A stretch of 64,000 bases of DNA from Polynucleobacter sp. JS-Mosq-20-D10 (GCF_018687755.1 NZ_CP061305.1:1983099-2047098); one strand, 5' to 3'; shown: positions 36,437-45,592, counted from the first letter of the stretch. Numbers and translations: made by a program. The notes: a model not told the origin generated them from the sequence alone.

Positions 36437-36961
36437 TTACTTAATTAAGCCGCATGCAATTCTTGGACCTGAGTTGCCTGCTGGTTGTGATTTGTAATCA
36501 TCGGGGTCACGATGCACAACAACAGATTTTCCCAAAATACCAGTTGGCCCATTATTCACAGTAAAGCCACTTAGCTTTGCAGAGTAAATGGCATTTCCGT
36601 TGGCATCCGATTTAATGTTTGGCATGTCTCCAGCATGATTTGCGCCGCTTCCAGGCATTCCATGCGATTTTGTGTCTGGATTAAAGTGGCCGCCTGCACT
36701 AGTAGCATCAGGGGCGGAGCAATCTCCTTTTTCATGAACATGAAACCCTTGTTCAGCATTTGGCTTTAATCCAGAAAAATTTCCGGTGACCAAAACATCA
36801 TGCCCTTGCCATACAAAATTTACTGTACCTTTTGCATTTGAGCCTGAGCGCGACTCTAGGCTGGCGGACGCTTTTTGACCGGCGCCCTGCTCCATTGACT
36901 GGCAGGCTACCAGCAACAAAACCGATGCAGCGCCGACTGATAGGGAAATCTTTTTAATCAT
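36437..36961 (-). CDS. sodC: Cu-Zn superoxide dismutase, lipoprotein type
   Basis: 174 residues. The signal peptide has a lipobox LLVAC (Cys near 20). Copper and zinc ligands are in GFHVHEKGDC, SAGGHFNPDTKSHG, NHAGDMP and VVVHRDPDDY. The disulfide cysteines are in GDCSAP and RIACG. It detoxifies superoxide in the periplasm. It is the first gene of the array region. Confidence 0.93.
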   Translation of the reverse strand: MIKKISLSVGAASVLLLVACQSMEQGAGQKASASLESRSGSNAKGTVNFVWQGHDVLVTGNFSGLKPNAEQGFHVHEKGDCSAPDATSAGGHFNPDTKSHGMPGSGANHAGDMPNIKSDANGNAIYSAKLSGFTVNNGPTGILGKSVVVHRDPDDYKSQPAGNSGPRIACGLIK

Positions 36962-37087
36962 TTTTTGCCTCTTTTTGTTTATGTCAAATCAGAATAGAGC
37001 TTGTGCTGATACTCTTCAACCAAAACAAAAACCTTACTACAAGTAGTCTTATTGACTTACCCAACCAGAAGACATGAATTCACATGA

Positions 37088-37158
37088 AAAAACCACCCGC
37101 GGATGGTTATTCTTGGCGGTCAAGAGCAAAGTAGGCTAGCGCCCACGATGCCTGAGCC
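37088..37158. repeat. Array spacer: hairpin plus very decayed tRNA-Phe-like fragment
   Basis: AACCACCCGCGGATGGTT is a hairpin remnant, followed by TTCTTGGCGG, the start of the tRNA-fragment motif. Beyond that, similarity is lost. The Lipoprotein_15 gene ends 13 nt after the expected fragment end, matching the pattern of better copies. Confidence 0.45.
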
Positions 37159-37170
37159 TATAAAATATTG

Positions 37171-37572
37171 TTACATCTTGATAATGCGCCAAGCACCTTC
37201 TGAGCGACCATCACCAGTCTTATCGCCCGGCTTGACATCTTTGACATAGAAATACAAAGGCATGCCGTTAAACGTTAACTGCTTTTTGCCATCATCGCGG
37301 GTAATTACTGAATAATCACCAGACACAGCCGGACCACCTTCTGCCAATAGTGGCGGCCAATTGCTTGCGCACATACCATTACAAACTGACTTACCTGAAC
37401 CAACGACATCCTTACTATAGGTGTACAAGGTCATACCATTGTTTCCAGCCAATACGCCATCGTTAGCTTTAGTAAATGGTGCTAATGCCACTCCGGTCAT
37501 TGATGCACAGGCAGCCAAAATAGCCGCAGCCACCAAAGCCATTAATATACTTTTTATGCGATTCATATTCAC
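37171..37572 (-). CDS. Putative lipoprotein with PF03640 repeats
   Basis: 133 residues. The lipobox is ILAAC (Cys near 22). Two repeats carry the family's G-MTLYTYSKD and GMPLYFYVKD segments, with CNGMCASNWPPL between them. The family (Lipoprotein_15, secreted repeat) has no known function. Confidence 0.85.
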   Translation of the reverse strand: MNMNRIKSILMALVAAAILAACASMTGVALAPFTKANDGVLAGNNGMTLYTYSKDVVGSGKSVCNGMCASNWPPLLAEGGPAVSGDYSVITRDDGKKQLTFNGMPLYFYVKDVKPGDKTGDGRSEGAWRIIKM

Positions 37573-37683
37573 CCCTTTTTGATTGATTTAATACTTTAAC
37601 CCTTATTGAGATCTATCGCCTTACTAAGCATTGGCCACCAATTGCATCAATAAAAACTGCGAGAAAAAGACTTTTGTATTTCT

Positions 37684-37728
37684 TAGTAGCCCGAGCCTAG
37701 ATCGACCTGGGCTTTAAATTTATTTACA
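37684..37728 (-). repeat. Decayed tRNA-Phe 3' fragment
   Basis: TAGTAGCCCGAGC, then AGATCGACC, correspond to TGGTGGCCCGGGGC and GAATCGAACC of the best copy. It shares the one-base deletion in ATCGA(A)CC. The CBS gene stops 8 nt past its expected end. Confidence 0.6.
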
Positions 37729-37735
37729 ACAAAGA

Positions 37736-38173
37736 CTAAGCTCCGTGACCATGAATGTAAGTTTCTAGAAACTTAATCTGACTACCTTGATGTTCAATAA
37801 TGCTTTTTACTAAATCTCCAACAGAAATCACTCCAACCACTTGAGCTTCCTCTAGAACGGGTAAGTGTCTGATGTGCTTATGAACCATTATTGCCATACA
37901 CTCATCTAATGAGTTAGATAGCGTTACGGTAAGTGGTTTTGCTGTCATTATTTTTGAAACGGCCACTTGTTTTGGATTATTGTTCGGCAATAACACTTTT
38001 ATAGCGCAATCCCCCTGTGACACGATCCCCGCCAAAACACCGTCATCGATAACTAAAATGGCTCTTACTCGATGCTCGCGCATCAGCATCAAGACATCTT
38101 CTACGGTATCAGATGATCGTACAGAAAAAATGGCTTTCGCTTTTTGCTCAATAACTTGCTTTACTGTTGTCAT
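37736..38173 (-). CDS. Tandem CBS-domain protein
   Basis: 145 residues made of two CBS domains (about 10-65 and 78-135). They contain VEDVLMLMREHRVRAILVID and LDECMAIMVHKHIRHLPVLE. Such stand-alone pairs bind adenine nucleotides and regulate partners. No partner is adjacent. Confidence 0.9.
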   Translation of the reverse strand: MTTVKQVIEQKAKAIFSVRSSDTVEDVLMLMREHRVRAILVIDDGVLAGIVSQGDCAIKVLLPNNNPKQVAVSKIMTAKPLTVTLSNSLDECMAIMVHKHIRHLPVLEEAQVVGVISVGDLVKSIIEHQGSQIKFLETYIHGHGA

Positions 38174-38306
38174 AAAAATCTACCTATTAAATTGAAATTT
38201 GAGTGTAGCTGCTGTTGCTTAATCATTTTTTATTTAAGTAAAATAATTATATTCTGAGAAGCCATTCCATCTAAAATAGGATTATCAAGTTGGGCAAAAT
38301 AAAATA

Positions 38307-38378
38307 GCCCAACAAGTGGGCTATTTTGATTCTTGTTGGCTTAGGGTGGAATCGACCAAGAATAAGTGTGTCGAATCT
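38307..38378 (-). repeat. Array spacer: hairpin plus decayed tRNA-Phe 3' fragment
   Basis: The hairpin GCCCAACAAGTGGGC (38307-38321) is followed, 27 nt from its start, by TGTTGGCTTAGGGTGG and AATCGACCAAG. The FAH-like gene stops 17 nt beyond. The hairpin sequence is the same as at 42644. Confidence 0.75.
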
Positions 38379-38394
38379 TTTTATGCCACCAATC

Positions 38395-39420
38395 TCAAGC
38401 CACGATAAATTTAAGATTGCCCAACTTCTCAATACGCGTTTCAAGTTTATCGCCTGGTTTAAGCCATACCTGTTTTTCTTTAGGGTACCCTGTAATAACA
38501 CCCTCAGGCGTGCCGGTAAAAATAATATCGCCCGGCTCTAAGGTAAAAATTTTGGAGGCATAGCTCACAATCTGGGCACAATTAAAAACCATGTCGTTAG
38601 TATTAGACGACTGACGAACCTCACCATTAACGTATTGCTCTATCTTCAGTTGATTTGGATTTCCAACTAAATCTGATGTCAAAATATATGGCCCTATTGG
38701 GGCGAATCCATCATTGGTTTTACCAATCATCCACTGACTACTACGTTGCTGTAAATCACGCGCTGTAAAGTCTTGTCCTGTAGCATAGCCAAATACATAT
38801 AACAAAGCATCAGCCTCACTAACGTTATATGCACGCTTACCCATCACAATAACCAACTCTGCTTCGTAATCAAACTTTTCTGCGTTGACTAATGATGCCT
38901 TTACAACGCCGTTATGGCTATTAAGTGTGTTATTGAATTTATTGAATAAAATTGGTAACGTTGGAATGGGATTATTAGTTTCTTTAGCATGCTTTGCGTA
39001 GTTCAATCCCACGCAGATGATTTTCTCGGGATTGGTAATAGCGGGCGCATATTCGATTTTAGATTCGTCCAAAAACAAATTTTGGCCGCCCTTGCTCAAC
39101 GCCAGGCCCACCAGCTTACCTAGACCTTGATCACCATTCTGAATCAAATCATCAGTATTAATTGGCGCCTTAACCTTAAACTGTTTTGCCGCTTTAGCAA
39201 CATCTAAAATTCCTTTATCTGTCTTTACGCCTAGAACATATTTATTGTCCACTTTGTAATTTAGAACAGTCATGTTCTTTGCCATGTCAGGATTGGCAAT
39301 TCTGATAGCGCCTGCACCAGGTCCAGCTGCCTCAGCCTGATTTGCAATAAAGGGCGTGGTTAGCGCAGCGCCACCGGCTATGGCAGATGCCTTTAGGAAT
39401 TCACGTCTTTGGTTGCTCAT
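38395..39420 (-). CDS. Fumarylacetoacetate hydrolase family protein with Tat-like leader
   Basis: 341 residues. The leader NQRREFLKASAIAGG (about 3-17) has an RR-x-F-L-K twin-arginine motif. The FAH fold begins near residue 120 (KIICVGLNYAKHAKE) with metal ligands in DYEAELVIVMGKRA and the DIIFTGTPEGV block. FAH enzymes are normally cytosolic, so a Tat leader is unusual. Confidence 0.88.
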   Translation of the reverse strand: MSNQRREFLKASAIAGGAALTTPFIANQAEAAGPGAGAIRIANPDMAKNMTVLNYKVDNKYVLGVKTDKGILDVAKAAKQFKVKAPINTDDLIQNGDQGLGKLVGLALSKGGQNLFLDESKIEYAPAITNPEKIICVGLNYAKHAKETNNPIPTLPILFNKFNNTLNSHNGVVKASLVNAEKFDYEAELVIVMGKRAYNVSEADALLYVFGYATGQDFTARDLQQRSSQWMIGKTNDGFAPIGPYILTSDLVGNPNQLKIEQYVNGEVRQSSNTNDMVFNCAQIVSYASKIFTLEPGDIIFTGTPEGVITGYPKEKQVWLKPGDKLETRIEKLGNLKFIVA

Positions 39421-39557
39421 AGTCTCTCCATATTAGATTCTTGTAATTAAAGTTTTTTACTCCGACTAGTAATCTATCATGCGGTTAACATCACTACACT
39501 AGGGATTACCCGTCTCTGGTCAAATATAAAACAACACAAAGGTAGTTTTATATTTCA

Positions 39558-39601
39558 TGGTGGCCCGGGGCCAAATCGACCAAGGCTTCAAGATATCTGA
39601 G
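39558..39601 (-). repeat. Decayed tRNA-Phe 3' fragment
   Basis: TGGTGGCCCGGGG is identical to the best copy, then CCAAATCGACCAAGG with the shared one-base deletion. The SGNH-like gene stops at 39603, directly at the fragment end. No clear hairpin is visible on its left side. Confidence 0.8.
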
Positions 39602-39602
39602 T

Positions 39603-40193
39603 CTATTGGATGTTTTTTTCTTTAATTACTTGCTTAATCATTGGAAGCATATATTGAGACCATTTTTGACAGCCTAGAACTGTCATATGCCCCCCACCGC
39701 CACCAGGAATATCAAACAACCTGTGCTCACTATCAGTTGGAATATTTTTATTCCAATGTCCGTAGTAATGAGCGCCATACTTGGTTGCCAATTCCTGAGC
39801 CTCTTCGTTGCTTTGAATCAAAATATGGGATACATAAATCGTTGGCATATTCTGTTTTTGAAGATAAGCCAAAATCTCCTCTGTAGGGCCAAGGTTAAAT
39901 CTAGGATTCTTTTCGTTTGGCCCAGGCTCAAAAATCACTATCTTAGTATTGGGATTGGCCTTTAAGCCCTGCTGCAATCTAGTCATCATAAAGGCGGGTC
40001 TATCACCATCTACCCCAGCATTAATTACAGTGGCATTAACTTTATCCTGAGCCAATAACTCATTTAGTTTTATCGTGTAGGCTTGACCAGAATTTTTACA
40101 ATTTGTGTTACTTGTGCCCAAGGCAAATATCTCAAATCCGAATGAGTTAATTGAGAGCAAAGCCAGGGCCAAAGAAATGATTAGTTTTTTCAT
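39603..40193 (-). CDS. SGNH/GDSL-like secreted protein
   Basis: 196 residues. It has a signal peptide (about 1-19), then FALGTSNTNC at the position of the GDSL block, with VINAGVDGDRP (block II type) and HMTVLGCQKWSQYMLP near the end supplying a His. The canonical GDSL Ser is replaced by the GTSN context, so catalysis is uncertain. It resembles TesA-like arylesterases in layout. Confidence 0.68.
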   Translation of the reverse strand: MKKLIISLALALLSINSFGFEIFALGTSNTNCKNSGQAYTIKLNELLAQDKVNATVINAGVDGDRPAFMMTRLQQGLKANPNTKIVIFEPGPNEKNPRFNLGPTEEILAYLQKQNMPTIYVSHILIQSNEEAQELATKYGAHYYGHWNKNIPTDSEHRLFDIPGGGGGHMTVLGCQKWSQYMLPMIKQVIKEKNIQ

Positions 40194-40251
40194 AATCGAA
40201 TACTAACAAACCTAGCTAAAAAACCGTACGAGAATGGTTTTAGTGTTTCTT

Positions 40252-40296
40252 TTTTGGCGTAAGGTGAAATCGAACCACCAACACAAGAATTATCGA
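40252..40296 (-). repeat. Decayed tRNA-Phe 3' fragment
   Basis: TTGGCGTAAGGTGAAATCGA then ACCACCAACACAAG; this copy keeps the undeleted ATCGAACC and the T-stem to variable-loop portion. A weak hairpin (ACCGTACGAGAATGGT) lies upstream at about the usual distance. The small lipoprotein stop (40290) falls within the last bases. Confidence 0.8.
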
Positions 40297-40442
40297 CCTT
40301 GACATTCAATTGGAAGATCCCAAAAAGGCTTTCCTGTTCCATAGTTACAACTAACCCCAACCGGCGAACTAGAGCTAGCAAGACAACCGCCCAAGAACAC
40401 AACTAACAACATTACAGTGGTCAGCTTTACCAATCGTTTCAT
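40290..40442 (-). CDS. Very small putative lipoprotein
   Basis: 50 residues from the ATG at 40440-40442. The signal peptide MKRLVKLTTVMLLVVFLGG ends in a lipobox Cys at residue 20. The mature part is only about 31 residues with two cysteines (VSCNYG, IECQG). It resembles small entericidin-like or orphan lipoproteins; the function is unknown. Confidence 0.6.
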   Translation of the reverse strand: MKRLVKLTTVMLLVVFLGGCLASSSSPVGVSCNYGTGKPFWDLPIECQGR

Positions 40443-40553
40443 TTGAAATCCCTTATTTAAACCGTAGGTGTAAATTTTTACACCAAAATCTAAAATCGAC
40501 AAAGGGGGTGCGGATGGAGCATCCTTGTGGTGCTGGACACCACCACATGAGGC

Positions 40554-40568
40554 GTTGTTTAAAACGAC
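40554..40568. repeat. Dispersed 15-bp near-palindrome, degenerate copy
   Basis: GTTGTTTAAAACGAC, one change from GTCGTTTAAAACGAC. It lies 26 nt past the acyltransferase stop; another copy lies on the other side of that gene at 42728. Confidence 0.65.
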
Positions 40569-40593
40569 GTTTCATGGATTTACACCCAAATTT

Positions 40594-42465
40594 CTATTCA
40601 GTAAATTTTTCAAAAATTTTCTCAGAGCCGGCAATTGATAAGTAGCCCTTGTTTCGATAAAGCAGACCACCCTCAATTCTTAATTGGCACTTGTCCTGAA
40701 TACAAATTTGCTGATATGTATCGAATAATTTAACGTTGGAATTTTCAGCTATCTTAATTAACTCAGTCCTTGCAATGAAGTATTGGGCGTTTATATCTTT
40801 TGCAAGCTGTATACATTCTTTATTAAGAGTCGGCCTAAATGGTGGCATACCAGTGCACTCAATGGGCTCAAAAGATAGGTGCGGCGGAGGGCTAATGAGT
40901 ATTGCTTGCTTGCCATTATCTCTGAGGAATTTAATAGTTCTCTCTAACTGGACTTTTTCTAGGCTATTAATAGCCGTTTCACGAAATCCCAGAATTACCG
41001 TTTTTACGCTCTGATCGTGTGCCAATCCAATAATGAGTTGATTCATTTTATGCCCGGTCTCGAGCGAATAATTTTCTGCCTCAGTCTTTTTAAGAAATGG
41101 CTGAGTCCCTGGCCACCCCACCATGGCAAAACTCTTACCAATATTTGAATAATATCGCTCAAGCCCTGAAAAGTGATTATGAGCGATGCTATCTCCAATT
41201 AATACCGTCTCTATATTTTTGCCTACGTAAGATAATCTACAAAAAGTTGGTTGGTAACCTACGAACTCTTGTAAGCAGGCTTTATCTGAATGTGGCGGCC
41301 TTCCTCCATGAAGATCTAAAACATATTTATGTCTAAAATCTAAGCCATCTCGAACATAAACACTCCACCCTTGATAGCCAATCGACGTCATGAGGGCGAT
41401 CAATAAAACAGCAACTTTTTTGCCCTGATAACGAAACAGTCTCTCCCAATATCTATGCGTAAGATAAGCTAGTCCGATCGCGACTAGGATGAGCGCAATT
41501 TTATGAAAATCAGATAATTTTCCGGCCGAGATAATTTGTCCAAAGCTTAGCAAAATCCAATGCCACAAATACAATGGGTAGCTAATGACTCCCAGCCAAA
41601 CCATCACATTATTAGAAAGAAATACTCTATTTATACTTGCTTCGCTGTTCGCCGATATTAGTAGAACCGCCCCTACAGTCGGCAATAATGCCCACCAACC
41701 CGGAAATGAATTTTTACCACTAATCCAAAAAATGGCGATGTTAATCAGTATTAGCCCGACCCAAGAAAACACATTTAAGGCGGCCTGACTGAATTGTCTT
41801 GCTTCTTGGCTATTTCTAAGTGAAATACATGCCCAAAGTGCGCCAACTAATAACTCCCAAAAGCGACTAAGGGGTGAGTAGAAAGTGGTGATTGGATCAA
41901 ATTTAATGTTATAAATATTTATAGAAAATGAAATTAATATTAAGATTAAAACTGCACCCAATAAATTAATTCGAGCCTTGTACAAGATCCAAATAATTGC
42001 TGGCCAAAGTAAATAAAATTGCTCTTCGATAGATAATGACCATAAATGAATTAATGGTTTTGTATCTACGCTTCTTTCAAAGTAGGCGATTTCATTTAAA
42101 AGAATGAAATTTTGAAAAAAGCCGGCGCTGGCGGCTATATGCTCTCCCACCCCCTTGAATTCTGAGGCATAAAGTGCGAACCAGCCAAATGCATAGCATG
42201 TTACGAGTATCAAAAATAATGCTGGAAATATTCGTCTGATCCGTCGGAAATAAAACTCTGCAAAGCTAAAACTATTTGACTCTAAATTTTCTAAAATAAT
42301 TTTTGTGATTAAAAACCCAGAGATCACAAAAAAAATATCAACGCCTACAAAACCACCACTAACCAAGTTAGGAAATGCGTGGTAGGCAATGGTTGAGAGC
42401 ACGGCTAATGCTCTAAGCCCGTCAATATCCTTGCGATAATTTATAGAGTGGTATTTTAAATACAT
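40594..42465 (-). CDS. Acyltransferase 3 family protein with C-terminal SGNH domain
   Basis: 623 residues. The N-terminal half has about ten membrane helices and starts YRKDIDGLRALAVLSTIAYH with the conserved His, then GGFVGVDIFFVISGFLI. After about residue 370 comes a soluble SGNH part (VLIGDSIAHNHFSGLERYY). OafA-like enzymes acetylate O-antigen or other surface glycans. It is AT-rich compared with core genes and flanked by the dispersed palindrome. Confidence 0.92.
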   Translation of the reverse strand: MYLKYHSINYRKDIDGLRALAVLSTIAYHAFPNLVSGGFVGVDIFFVISGFLITKIILENLESNSFSFAEFYFRRIRRIFPALFLILVTCYAFGWFALYASEFKGVGEHIAASAGFFQNFILLNEIAYFERSVDTKPLIHLWSLSIEEQFYLLWPAIIWILYKARINLLGAVLILILISFSINIYNIKFDPITTFYSPLSRFWELLVGALWACISLRNSQEARQFSQAALNVFSWVGLILINIAIFWISGKNSFPGWWALLPTVGAVLLISANSEASINRVFLSNNVMVWLGVISYPLYLWHWILLSFGQIISAGKLSDFHKIALILVAIGLAYLTHRYWERLFRYQGKKVAVLLIALMTSIGYQGWSVYVRDGLDFRHKYVLDLHGGRPPHSDKACLQEFVGYQPTFCRLSYVGKNIETVLIGDSIAHNHFSGLERYYSNIGKSFAMVGWPGTQPFLKKTEAENYSLETGHKMNQLIIGLAHDQSVKTVILGFRETAINSLEKVQLERTIKFLRDNGKQAILISPPPHLSFEPIECTGMPPFRPTLNKECIQLAKDINAQYFIARTELIKIAENSNVKLFDTYQQICIQDKCQLRIEGGLLYRNKGYLSIAGSEKIFEKFTE

Positions 42466-42545
42466 AAAACTGTTATTAATAATCGATGTAGCTCATGAGC
42501 CTAAAATTGAATCGTTCCAATTTAACAGCATTTAACCAAATCCAT

Positions 42546-42650
42546 ATTGCTTTAAACAATATTGACAGGCACAAGGATGTCTAATTGATTCATCCTTTTA
42601 AAGGATAGTTCTTGATGGGGGTATCTGAGATTAATAGCGTATAGCCCAAC
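42546..42650. repeat. Intergenic direct repeat, copy 1
   Basis: About 105 nt aligning with 44794-44898: a TTTAAA-centred palindrome, then CAAGGATGTCTAAT and CTTGATGGGGGTATC matching CAGGGATATCTAAT and CTTGATAGGCATATC. Roughly two thirds of positions agree by eye. Part of it resembles the inner end of the tRNA fragment. The 440-nt gap 42466-42906 holds this, the next fragment and a palindrome, but no gene. Confidence 0.6.
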
Positions 42651-42715
42651 AAGTGGGCCATTGAGATTCTTGGTGGCCCGGGGCAGAATCGACTGGGACT
42701 GAGGATGTTTGACTC
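42644..42715 (-). repeat. Array spacer: hairpin plus decayed tRNA-Phe 3' fragment
   Basis: The hairpin GCCCAACAAGTGGGC starts at 42644; TGGTGGCCCGGGGCAGAATC starts 27 nt later at 42671, with the shared one-base deletion (ATCGACTGGG). The next gene stop is 192 nt away. Confidence 0.82.
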
Positions 42716-42727
42716 TAGCTCAAGACT

Positions 42728-42742
42728 ATCGTTTAAAACGAC
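42728..42742. repeat. Dispersed 15-bp near-palindrome, degenerate copy
   Basis: ATCGTTTAAAACGAC, one base from the consensus, followed by ATT as in the intact copies. Confidence 0.65.
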
Positions 42743-42906
42743 ATTCATATACGTTGGTAATTTGAGTCTTGATCTTGTGCTTCATATTTGATAGAGGCCT
42801 AAAACCTCTGAGCAAGCATCTCACAAATTATCAGCATCGATTTGACTCGTAGAAATTGGGCTGTTGGCTGATTAATCAATCCTAAATCGAATCTTCCAAT
42901 ACATCT

Positions 42907-43224
42907 CTAGTCTTGCTTTCTTAAAAAATGTGGGATTGATTCATCACAATCTTTAGCGGTAATGGACTCTACTTCTTTTATGGGGTCTGATTTACTAGAT
43001 ATATCAGCACCAACCTCTTGTGCGTAACGGTCGGCTGATTCAGCAAATGCTTCTAATGAGTTATCAAATGCATACAGGTTGCCATCTTCAATAGCAACAA
43101 TTTCAACTACGGTGAATTTCAGTTTTGAGGCAAGAATTGCTAAATTGAACCCCCGCTCTTCACGAACCTTACGCAAGCGCTTACCTAGCAACTTGGCGGC
43201 TTTTATTTGTTCTACGCCTGCCAT
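42907..43224 (-). CDS. RodZ-like helix-turn-helix protein
   Basis: About 105 residues from the ATG at 43222-43224. The HTH_25-type domain LGKRLRKVREERGFNLAILA continues to about residue 65; no membrane segment follows. It sits immediately downstream of the histidine kinase on the same strand and may be its output partner, though it lacks a receiver domain. Confidence 0.72.
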   Translation of the reverse strand: MAGVEQIKAAKLLGKRLRKVREERGFNLAILASKLKFTVVEIVAIEDGNLYAFDNSLEAFAESADRYAQEVGADISSKSDPIKEVESITAKDCDESIPHFLRKQD

Positions 43225-43331
43225 TGTCCCCTCCAATGGCACGATCTTAATTATTAAAAAAGTTTTTAGATATTAGCCATTAGGTGAACAAATGAAGATT
43301 ATAGGTAGCGTCTGCAGAGATCAATTGACCC

Positions 43332-44753
43332 TTATTGATATGCTTGTGGCAACTTAATGACAAATCTAGCTCCACCCGCAACAGCATCCTCATATTGGAT
43401 AAAGCCTCCATACCTAGTGACGATATGCTTACAAAGCCATAGTCCCAGACCCATACCAGTCTGCTTGGTAGTGCTCAATAACTCAAATAGTTGAGATTTG
43501 AAGTCCGCAATTACACCTGGGCCATTGTCAGAAACACTTAATTGAACCGACTTACCATCCCTAATGGCATCTATAACTATACGACGCTGGAGCGTGCCGG
43601 AATTTGCCAATGCTTGAATCGCGTTATTGAGCAAATTTAATATCACTTGTTCAATTTCTGCCGAATTAACCTGAATAAGTAAACCATTATCAACTTGAAG
43701 CTGAATTTGGATATTTTTAGACTTGAGTTCCGGCTTAACAATATCTAGAACTTTTTCTATCAAATCACCCAACAGAACTTTTTGAGTATTCGATTCACCT
43801 TCTGTAAATATTGACCTCAGTGACTTAACAATCGTAGCGGCTCTCTTGTTATCTTGCTCTAGGGAGTCTAAGATTTCTTTACCCAGCTCCGGATTAAGAA
43901 CCCCCTTTTCTAGCTTCATTTTCAGAAACTGAATGTTGAGATTAGATGCGCCAAGAGGCTGGTTGAGTTCGTGGGCAATCGATGCAGATAAGGCGCCAGT
44001 TGCCGCGGTTTTATTCGCTTTCATCAGGCCGTAGATGAGTCGCTCTTTTTCTTTTAAGAGCTCAGTAATTTTTTCATGTTCGCCAGCGACTTGAATATTT
44101 TCAATGCTGAGCTTTTCTAGCCAATAACCAAGAACTGCTACATAAGATAGGATGGAGATGCCAAGCCACGCCCATCTAATTGACGCACTAACTACACCTT
44201 CTTGATATAAGTTAGGAGTAGAGAACCCACCATCAATATACAAAGCTACAAACCTAGCAACGGTAAGGGCTATCTCGATAGCGATGGTGTAAACCAAAAA
44301 CCGGAGTTGAGTCGAGCCAATTCCTTTGAGACGCATTAACTCCTTTAGCTCCCAAACAAAACAGAGGGCTCCTATTATGCTGACCAAACCAACCCTTTGT
44401 ATAAATAATCCCCTTTGTCTTAAGTACTCAAATAAAACAGCGAAAAACAACAAGCCCGCAAGAACAAGCATGTTCACATTTTTTGGGATCAAAATACTAA
44501 GAGAGCGACAAAATAATCCAAAGTAAATAAAGCTTGCAATAAAACATGTGTTTGCTAATGTAAGCAAGAATAAAGATATTGTTGACGCTAATGCGAAGAG
44601 CGTAAAGGAAGTAGCAGTAAGCGTGAGGGCGGTTAGCCAGAGTTTTTTGGACTGGTTAGTTTTGCCCGACATTAATATGAACCTTGAGCCGTAAAGTAAT
44701 CCCCATAGGATCAGAGCAAAAACAAGGAAGAATATTTCGTTTGCGTATTTCAT
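43332..44753 (-). CDS. Membrane sensor histidine kinase
   Basis: 473 residues. Seven or so N-terminal membrane helices (about 5-215) are followed by a coiled coil, HisKA with the phospho-acceptor H261 in SIAHELNQPLG, and HATPase_c (N box NLLNNAIQAL, G1 DNGPGV, G2 GMGLGLW). The ligand is unknown. No response regulator gene is in the array, so it is an orphan kinase. Confidence 0.9.
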   Translation of the reverse strand: MKYANEIFFLVFALILWGLLYGSRFILMSGKTNQSKKLWLTALTLTATSFTLFALASTISLFLLTLANTCFIASFIYFGLFCRSLSILIPKNVNMLVLAGLLFFAVLFEYLRQRGLFIQRVGLVSIIGALCFVWELKELMRLKGIGSTQLRFLVYTIAIEIALTVARFVALYIDGGFSTPNLYQEGVVSASIRWAWLGISILSYVAVLGYWLEKLSIENIQVAGEHEKITELLKEKERLIYGLMKANKTAATGALSASIAHELNQPLGASNLNIQFLKMKLEKGVLNPELGKEILDSLEQDNKRAATIVKSLRSIFTEGESNTQKVLLGDLIEKVLDIVKPELKSKNIQIQLQVDNGLLIQVNSAEIEQVILNLLNNAIQALANSGTLQRRIVIDAIRDGKSVQLSVSDNGPGVIADFKSQLFELLSTTKQTGMGLGLWLCKHIVTRYGGFIQYEDAVAGGARFVIKLPQAYQ

Positions 44754-44793
44754 TAATTTGAATATTACTACTTAGAACTAAATGCGATGGTAT

Positions 44794-44898
44794 ATCGTTT
44801 TAAATAATATAACCAACGCAGGGATATCTAATGGATTTGACCTTTTAAAAGACAGTGCTTGATAGGCATATCCAAGATTGATGGCGTCCAACCCTGTC
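44794..44898. repeat. Intergenic direct repeat, copy 2
   Basis: This is the partner of 42546-42650. It begins with a degenerate ATCGTTTTAAATAAT version of the dispersed palindrome, then AACCAACGCAGGGATATC. The 340-nt gap 44754-45094 shows no other feature. Confidence 0.6.
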
Positions 44899-45094
44899 AA
44901 GCCTCAAAAGAAAATAGGCCATTAAGAGCGCTACCGAACGGTGAATGCTCCCTTGAGGGAATAATATCTGCGTGTCAGTACCGGTTAAATTTACCTAATC
45001 AAATTTTTATTCCTATGGAGATATTCGTAATTCATGGTTGAACCAGATAAAGGCAATAAAAATAGGGGCAAAAACTACAGGGCATGGTGTTGGT

Positions 45095-45520
45095 ATGAAA
45101 ACTATAGATATTTCAGATTTTAATCTTCGCAGTCCAGTACAAAGTTTGAACTTAAAGCCGTCTTCCATTTACGCCAAAGGCAAACTGCTGACGGCAAGCG
45201 CCGAAAAAACACTTGAGGCGGAACAATTTATAGCGGCTCATCAGGCTCTTATTGCTGATTTGAAGAATCAAATAAAAGAGTCAACTGACCATACAAACGC
45301 AGCCCTATCTGCACTCTTCAAGAATCACAATAAGATTGTTGATTCATGCCAAGAACAAATAATATTAAGTTCAAGCTTAATAAATTGCTATTTCAAAGTT
45401 AATAGATGCTCAAAAAGCCCCTCAACAGAAATAGCCTTAATTTTAAATAATTTGGTATTAAAAAGTATCTCAGTATTTAACGGCTATAAGGAGTATTTAA
45501 AAAAATACTTAGTTAGCTGA
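45095..45520 (+). CDS. Hypothetical protein (only plus-strand gene of the array)
   Basis: 141 residues from the ATG at 45095; a TTG at 45038 in frame is less likely. The central part is helical (TLEAEQFIAAHQALIADLKN). It is AT-rich, with no recognised domain and no clear ribosome site. It could be spurious. Confidence 0.4.
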   Translation: MKTIDISDFNLRSPVQSLNLKPSSIYAKGKLLTASAEKTLEAEQFIAAHQALIADLKNQIKESTDHTNAALSALFKNHNKIVDSCQEQIILSSSLINCYFKVNRCSKSPSTEIALILNNLVLKSISVFNGYKEYLKKYLVS

Positions 45521-45550
45521 ATTTAGGGCACCTCTAGGTAAGGATATCCA

Positions 45551-45592
45551 TGGTCCGAGGTGGCAAGGACCAAAACCAAAGACGCTAATCCT
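45551..45592 (-). repeat. Very decayed tRNA-Phe 3' fragment
   Basis: TGGTCCGAGGTGGCAAGGAC then ACGCTAATCC, recognisable mainly by position. It abuts the patatin stop codon at 45591. Confidence 0.5.

Noticed and set aside
40190..40402. A 70-codon minus-strand frame overlapping the small lipoprotein
   Set aside because: It overlaps the lipoprotein gene in another frame and crosses the tRNA-fragment spacer; no signal or start supports it.
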